A stretch of DNA of 10,999 nucleotides from Actinobacteria bacterium UBA5975 (GTDB taxonomy: Bacteria > Actinomycetota > Actinomycetes > Nanopelagicales > Nanopelagicaceae). The stretch is taken from contig DJBN01000065.1 of the NCBI GenBank assembly GCA_002430075.1, forward strand, positions 427-11,425, written 5' to 3'. Positions 7,355 through 10,999 of this stretch are shown here, piece by piece. Positions within the stretch are counted from its first letter, which is position 1. The number at the start of each line of letters is the position of its first letter. The position numbers and the translations under genes are program-made. A model generated the notes under the pieces. That model saw only the letters and a list, made by a program, of their open reading frames with translations. It was not told where the DNA came from and did no database searches.

Positions 7355-8274
7355 GCCAACTTAGCCGGGGCCTGAGCCTTGTACTTGCATTCATCTATAC
7401 GCCTATTGCAAAAGGCGTTATCGCTTTGGGCAACTTGATTACTCCAGATAAGGGTTTTAAATGGGGTCTTTTTACCAATGAAAATGAGCTACGCGAATTA
7501 ATGGATCATGCTCACGAACGAGGGCTTGTTGAATCAGATAGCCACGAAATGATCCATAACGTCTTTGATCTGGGGGATACCTTGGTTCGAGAGCTGATGG
7601 TTCCCCGTACAGATATGGTCTGGATCGAAAGCGATAAAACTCTTCGGCAAGCGCTATCTCTAGCACTTCGTTCGGGATATTCACGCATACCGGTCGTTGG
7701 CACCGGAATCGATAACATCATTGGCATTGCCTATGTAAAGGATTTAGCACGGCGCGCACTAGATCACCATGAAGCCGAGACCACTGAAAGAGTTGAACAA
7801 CATACTCGCCCTGCTGTCTTTGTCCCTGAAAATAAGGAGGCGGCAGAACTTTTGAAAGAGATGCAGCGCGATCAGATCCACTTGGCGATTGTCGTTGATG
7901 AATACGGCGGAACTGCAGGCATTATTACTATCGAAGATATTATTGAAGAAATCGTGGGGGAAATTGCTGACGAGTACGATGATGGAGTAGAAACATTTAT
8001 CTGGATCAGCGATAAGAAGGCGCGCGCCAAAGCCACAATACACGTTGAAGATTTAGCTGACGAACTTAAGATTGAAATTGATCGTGATGAATTTGATGAT
8101 GTGGACACAATTGGCGGTTATATGGCTGAAAAGCTAGGACGTGTACCGATTGCAGGTTCCACCATCGATCTTCAGGGTTGGACAGTCACATCAGAGCGCC
8201 CCGTTGGTCGACGCCGTCGCATCAGTTCAGTCATTATCGAACGCGTGGAAGTTGAATTGCCTGCTGATGAATAA
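7351..8274 (+). CDS. CBS-domain/CorC_HlyC protein lacking the CNNM (DUF21) membrane domain
   Basis: The 307-residue product belongs to the hemolysin/CorC group linked to magnesium or cobalt transport. It has a paired CBS module: the first repeat starts near MVPRTDMVWI (from 83) and includes SGYSRIPVVG; the second includes VDEYGGTAGIITIEDIIEEIVGEI (VDEYGG at 182-187). A CorC_HlyC associated domain follows at about 215-300, with DVDTIGGYMAEKLGRVP. Actinobacterial members at this locus usually run to about 430 residues with an N-terminal DUF21 membrane domain. Here only about 30 residues precede the conserved part, with one hydrophobic stretch at 7-30 that looks like the end of that domain. ybeY fills the DNA where the rest would be. 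The layout therefore resembles E. coli CorC (about 292 residues). Function is uncertain: it may be a soluble or singly anchored regulator. Confidence 0.85.
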   Translation: MSQLSRGLSLVLAFIYTPIAKGVIALGNLITPDKGFKWGLFTNENELRELMDHAHERGLVESDSHEMIHNVFDLGDTLVRELMVPRTDMVWIESDKTLRQALSLALRSGYSRIPVVGTGIDNIIGIAYVKDLARRALDHHEAETTERVEQHTRPAVFVPENKEAAELLKEMQRDQIHLAIVVDEYGGTAGIITIEDIIEEIVGEIADEYDDGVETFIWISDKKARAKATIHVEDLADELKIEIDRDEFDDVDTIGGYMAEKLGRVPIAGSTIDLQGWTVTSERPVGRRRRISSVIIERVEVELPADE

Positions 8275-8578
8275 TCCAGAGGATTCAAAACTTTTGATAC
8301 TTGCACAGGCAACTCTTGCCCGTTCAGGTTCTCAGCAAGCAGCAGCGCTGCGCGATACAACAGGGCGCACCTATGTTGCCGTCAATGTTGAATCCCCGTC
8401 TCTTAACTTAGATGCCTTTGAGGCTGTATTGACTGTCGCTCTTGCCTCAGGAATTACAGGTATTGAAAGCGTTGTCGCTTGCGGTTCGAAGCCCTCAAAT
8501 GTTGCATCTCTTAAGGATTTTGCACCATCTGCCACAATCTTCTTTATTAACGCAGGCGGAGATATCGCCACGCTTTAG
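8267..8578 (+). CDS. Small degenerate cytidine-deaminase-like protein
   Basis: This 103-residue product lies where actinobacteria carry a small conserved gene between the CBS/hemolysin gene and era, often annotated as cytidine deaminase (Rv2365c sits at this place in M. tuberculosis). The middle resembles the CDA fold: DTTGRTYVAVNVESPSLNL (30-48) recalls the CDA segment DGxxYxGxNVENASxxL, and FAPSATIFFINAGG recalls the last strand. The zinc site is missing: no C/H-A-E motif follows (LDAFEAV instead), and the PCxxC motif is absent, leaving a single Cys72. Enzymatic activity is therefore unlikely. The ATG at 8267 overlaps the previous stop by eight bases (ATGAATAA). The same frame extends back to an ATG at 8141, but that would overlap the CBS gene by 134 bases. 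Confidence 0.78.
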   Translation: MNNPEDSKLLILAQATLARSGSQQAAALRDTTGRTYVAVNVESPSLNLDAFEAVLTVALASGITGIESVVACGSKPSNVASLKDFAPSATIFFINAGGDIATL

Positions 8579-8598
8579 CCTTATACCCGCTTAAAAGA

Positions 8599-8604
8599 TA
8601 AGAT
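8599..8604 (+). promoter_or_regulatory. candidate leaderless promoter (-10) of the FAH-family gene
   Basis: TAAGAT ends exactly 6 bases before the ATG at 8611, the spacing expected if transcription begins at the A of the start codon. No Shine-Dalgarno sequence is present in the 32-base gap. The surrounding 12 bases (8597-8608) are identical to those before hrcA. No clear -35 box is seen. Confidence 0.6.
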
Positions 8605-8610
8605 TGCCCA

Positions 8611-9399
8611 ATGCGCGTCGTTCGATTTACTCCTCACCCAGATGCAGAGCTCGGAACAGATCCGCTCTTTGGAATTCTCGAAGACGATAACCAGATTTCA
8701 ATCATTTCTGGGGATCCGATTTATCACGGCATCCAGAGAACTGCAGCTAAAGTTGAGCTTACTAAGGTTCGCCTCTTAGCTCCGGTTATTCCACGCTCCA
8801 AGATTGTCTGCGTTGGTAAGAATTATGCAGATCATGCGGCCGAGATGGGTGGCGTTGTTCCTGATGAGCCCATCATCTTCCTAAAGCCAAATACCTCTGT
8901 AATCGGACCTGGAGACACAATCGTCTGGCCGGCTATGGCGCCTTCCATAGATTACGAGGCAGAACTTGCAATTGTTATTGGTCGAGTCTGTAAAGAAGTT
9001 CCTAAAGAGCGAGTCAACGATGTGATCTTTGGATACACAATCGCAAACGATGTGACATCACGTGAAATTCAGCGAAAAGATGGCCAATGGATGCGCGCTA
9101 AATCTTTCGATACCTTCTGTCCTATCGGACCTTGGATTGAGACTGAATTTATTCCAGGAACTCAGCGAATTTCAACAACCTTAGATGGCGTCATTAAGCA
9201 AGATGGCAAAATTTCTGACATGATTTTCTCCGTTGAAGAGATAGTCCACTTTGTAACCCAGGTAATGACCCTGCTTCCAGGCGATGTCATTATTACCGGA
9301 ACTCCGGCAGGTATCGGACCCATGGGTGAAAAATCTACCGTTGCAATATCCATCGACGGCCTTGGCCAATTAACTAATAAGGTGAGCGCTCGTCCATGA
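8611..9399 (+). CDS. Fumarylacetoacetate hydrolase (FAH) family protein
   Basis: FAH-family enzymes use a divalent metal to cleave or decarboxylate beta-diketo acids; members include fumarylpyruvate hydrolase, oxaloacetate decarboxylase and HHDD isomerase. The 262 residues fit the short bacterial form. KIVCVGKNYADHAAEMG is the typical domain entry, followed by PIIFLKPNTSVIGPGD. The metal ligands are Glu116 and Glu118 in DYEAELAIVIGR and Asp147 in NDVTSREIQ. Near the end, GDVIITGTPAGIGPM is the conserved closing motif. The actual substrate cannot be told from sequence. It is followed by gltX with a four-base ATGA overlap; the same neighbour pair is found in M. tuberculosis (Rv2993c and gltS), so the link to gltX is an old actinobacterial feature. 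The reason for that pairing is not known to me. Confidence 0.92.
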   Translation: MRVVRFTPHPDAELGTDPLFGILEDDNQISIISGDPIYHGIQRTAAKVELTKVRLLAPVIPRSKIVCVGKNYADHAAEMGGVVPDEPIIFLKPNTSVIGPGDTIVWPAMAPSIDYEAELAIVIGRVCKEVPKERVNDVIFGYTIANDVTSREIQRKDGQWMRAKSFDTFCPIGPWIETEFIPGTQRISTTLDGVIKQDGKISDMIFSVEEIVHFVTQVMTLLPGDVIITGTPAGIGPMGEKSTVAISIDGLGQLTNKVSARP

Positions 9400-10865
9400 C
9401 CGAATTAACAAAGAAGAAGGTCAAGGTTCGTTTTGCCCCTTCACCAACAGGCGATCTTCACGTTGGAAATATTCGGACAGCGCTCTTTGATTGGGCCTAT
9501 GCGCGCCATACAGGTGGCACCTTTCTCTTTCGCATCGAAGATACCGATACAACGCGCGTCACTGATGAATACATTCAGGCAGCGATTGAGACTCTTAAGT
9601 GGCTTGGCTTGCAATGGGATGAAGGTCCAGAAGTTGGTGGGGATAACGGTCCTTATCTGCAATCTCAGCGTTTAGATATCTATGCCGGATGGGCGCAGAA
9701 ATTTCTCGATCAAAAAGATGCCTACCATTGCTACTGCTCACCTGAAGAACTCGAAGCGGTGCGTGAAGAACAACGCAAGGCAAATGTCGCACCTGGATAT
9801 AACGGCCACTGCCGCGATTTAACGCAAGATCAGATCGCGGCCTTTAAAGAGCAAGGCCGCCAAGGTGTGGTGCGTATGCGCATGCCTGATGGAAGTACAA
9901 CATTTACCGATGAAATTCGCGGGGATGTAACCTTCGATCATAAATTTGTTCCAGATTTTGTCTTGGTACGCGCTGATGGTTCGCCTTTGTACACGCTGGC
10001 TGTTGCAGTCGATGATGTCATGATGGGCGTGACCCACGTGCTTCGTGGTGAAGATTTACTCTCATCCACCCCTCGTCAGATTCGCGTCTATCAAGCGATG
10101 AGGGTAGCCCTTGAAGATTACCCAGTCTTTGCCCACCTTCCATTTGTGATGGGCCAAGATAATGCCAAGCTTTCAAAGCGAAACGGTGAAGCTTCAATCG
10201 CCTGGTATCGCGAGCAAGGTTATTTACCTGAGGCAATCTGTAATTACTTAGCCCTTCTTGGATGGTCACCTGGTGATGACCGTGAAAACATTTCGATGAA
10301 AGAGCTCACAGAGCTCTTTACAGTCGAAAAAGTTCACTCTTCTCCCGCACGTTTTGATATGAAGAAGCTCGAAGCCATCAATGGCGACAAGATTCGAGCG
10401 CTCAGCCTTGAAGAGTTTGCTACGTGGACTATTCCGTTTCTTACTAAGGCTAAAGTCATTACAGGCACTGGTGCTGAAATCGCACTCGTTAGGAAGGCCC
10501 TTCCGCTTATCCAGGAGCGCATCGTTAAGCTTGATGAGGCTCCCGCACTCCTTAAATTCCTCTTTGTTAAAGAATTTGCAATTGATGCCGACGCCATTGT
10601 GAAGATAAGCGATACCAGCGCAAAAGATATTTTGAGGCGATCACTATCAGAGCTTGAATCGCTTTCCACATGGAACCACGGTTCTATCGAGGCGGCTCTT
10701 CGTGCATCCCTTATAGAAGAGCTTGGGTTAAAACCACGTATTGCCTTTACTGCACTTCGTATTGCGACAACCGGAAGCGCGATTTCACCACCACTCTTTG
10801 AGTCAATGGAGCTACTTGGAAAAGATGCGTGCCTAGCCCGTATTTCACTGGCCCTATCGCTGTAA
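9396..10865 (+). CDS. gltX: Glutamyl-tRNA synthetase, probably non-discriminating
   Basis: GltX attaches glutamate to tRNA. The 489-residue class I synthetase is full length. The HIGH-type motif is HVGN (22-25) in FAPSPTGDLHVGNIRTALF, and the KMSKS-type motif is KLSKR (258-262). A zinc-type site is indicated by Cys112-x-Cys114 and Cys139 next to His138, as in E. coli GluRS. The anticodon-binding helical domain fills the C-terminal third and ends in LLGKDACLARI. AAGGTG at 9379-9384 lies 11 bases before the ATG, which overlaps the stop of the FAH-family gene. Actinobacteria generally lack GlnRS, so this enzyme probably also charges tRNA-Gln with glutamate, which GatCAB then converts to glutamine. 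The tRNA-Gln gene next door fits this, but the specificity is inferred. Confidence 0.97.
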   Translation: MTELTKKKVKVRFAPSPTGDLHVGNIRTALFDWAYARHTGGTFLFRIEDTDTTRVTDEYIQAAIETLKWLGLQWDEGPEVGGDNGPYLQSQRLDIYAGWAQKFLDQKDAYHCYCSPEELEAVREEQRKANVAPGYNGHCRDLTQDQIAAFKEQGRQGVVRMRMPDGSTTFTDEIRGDVTFDHKFVPDFVLVRADGSPLYTLAVAVDDVMMGVTHVLRGEDLLSSTPRQIRVYQAMRVALEDYPVFAHLPFVMGQDNAKLSKRNGEASIAWYREQGYLPEAICNYLALLGWSPGDDRENISMKELTELFTVEKVHSSPARFDMKKLEAINGDKIRALSLEEFATWTIPFLTKAKVITGTGAEIALVRKALPLIQERIVKLDEAPALLKFLFVKEFAIDADAIVKISDTSAKDILRRSLSELESLSTWNHGSIEAALRASLIEELGLKPRIAFTALRIATTGSAISPPLFESMELLGKDACLARISLALSL

Positions 10866-10877
10866 TTTCCACTCGGT

Positions 10878-10904
10878 TGGTGAGGTAAACTTCTGACCTT
10901 GCCA
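10878..10904 (+). other. weak hairpin in the gltX to tRNA-Gln gap
   Basis: TGGTGAGG (10878-10885) and CCTTGCCA (10897-10904) can pair over 8 bases with two G-U wobbles and an 11-base loop. No T-run follows, so it is a poor intrinsic terminator. The loop contains TAAACT (10886-10891), which fits a -10 box and could start the tRNA transcript near 10898. Either reading, or chance, is possible. Confidence 0.25.
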
Positions 10905-10923
10905 GAGAGTAAAAGTTCAACAT

Positions 10924-10995
10924 TGGGGTATGGGGTAATTGGCAGCCCTGCTGATTCTGGTTCAGTAAGTCTAGGTTCGAGTCCTGGTACCCCAG
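10924..10995 (+). tRNA. tRNA-Gln (anticodon CTG), CCA not encoded
   Basis: The 72-base sequence folds into a full cloverleaf. The acceptor stem TGGGGTA/TACCCCA pairs perfectly over 7 bases. The D stem is GGGT/GCCC (one G-U) with loop AATTGGCA. The anticodon stem GCTGA/TCAGT (one G-U) encloses the loop TTCTGGT, with anticodon CTG at 10957-10959 reading the glutamine codon CAG. The variable loop is AAGT. The T stem CTAGG/CCTGG (one G-U) holds the loop TTCGAGT. The discriminator base is G at 10995, as in other tRNA-Gln. The bases that follow are CGCA, so CCA must be added by the nucleotidyltransferase, as is common in actinobacteria. It lies 58 bases after gltX. Confidence 0.96.
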
Positions 10996-10999
10996 CGCA

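Noticed and set aside
8141..8266. Longer N-terminus for the deaminase-like protein from ATG 8141
   Set aside because: It would overlap the CBS gene by 134 bases, and the added residues look like an out-of-frame reading of that gene. ATG 8267 gives the family-like start PEDSKLLILA.
1..10999. Mobile element, prophage, CRISPR array, toxin-antitoxin pair or defence genes
   Set aside because: No direct-repeat array, transposase, integrase or foreign-looking gene was seen. All sizeable frames on the + strand are conserved housekeeping genes.

Overview
This is an ordinary, very compact stretch of an actinobacterial chromosome, with every gene on the + strand. The gene order (lepA, hemW, hrcA, dnaJ, rsmE, phoH, ybeY, a CBS/CorC-type gene, a small deaminase-like gene) and the pair of an FAH-family gene with gltX are the arrangements I know from Mycobacterium and Streptomyces. 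The protein sequences look actinobacterial, the tRNA gene does not encode its CCA tail, and several genes seem to be read from leaderless mRNAs. The base composition is moderate rather than GC-rich, and only about 200 bases lie between genes. Together this suggests a small-genome, streamlined actinomycete such as the freshwater acI/Nanopelagicales group. That placement is inferred, not proven.

Layout. Positions 1-264 hold ribosomal protein S20 (rpsT), missing only its first codons. Positions 309-3313 hold lepA (elongation factor 4) and hemW, 5 bases apart. A candidate leaderless promoter at 3325 opens hrcA-dnaJ-rsmE (3340-5896), joined by two TAATG stop/start overlaps. A second candidate promoter at 5914 opens phoH-ybeY-CBS protein-deaminase-like gene (5929-8578), closely packed or overlapping. 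A third at 8599 opens the FAH-family gene and gltX (8611-10865), joined by an ATGA overlap. A tRNA-Gln(CUG) gene occupies 10924-10995. The longest gap is 58 bases, so no gene-free stretch exceeds 300 bases.

Function. The theme is translation and protein quality: S20 and EF4 act on the ribosome, RsmE methylates 16S rRNA, YbeY matures rRNA, PhoH is its usual ATPase partner, GltX charges glutamate (and probably tRNA-Gln), and HrcA/DnaJ belong to the heat-shock system.

The window holds no mobile element, CRISPR array, phage gene or obvious new system. What deserves a second look is reduction at the level of protein domains. HrcA lacks roughly 100 residues from its middle, the CBS/CorC protein lacks the membrane domain usual in actinobacteria, the deaminase-like protein has lost its zinc-site motifs, and era is not at its expected place. 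Two genes also share an identical 12-base promoter-like element directly before their start codons.
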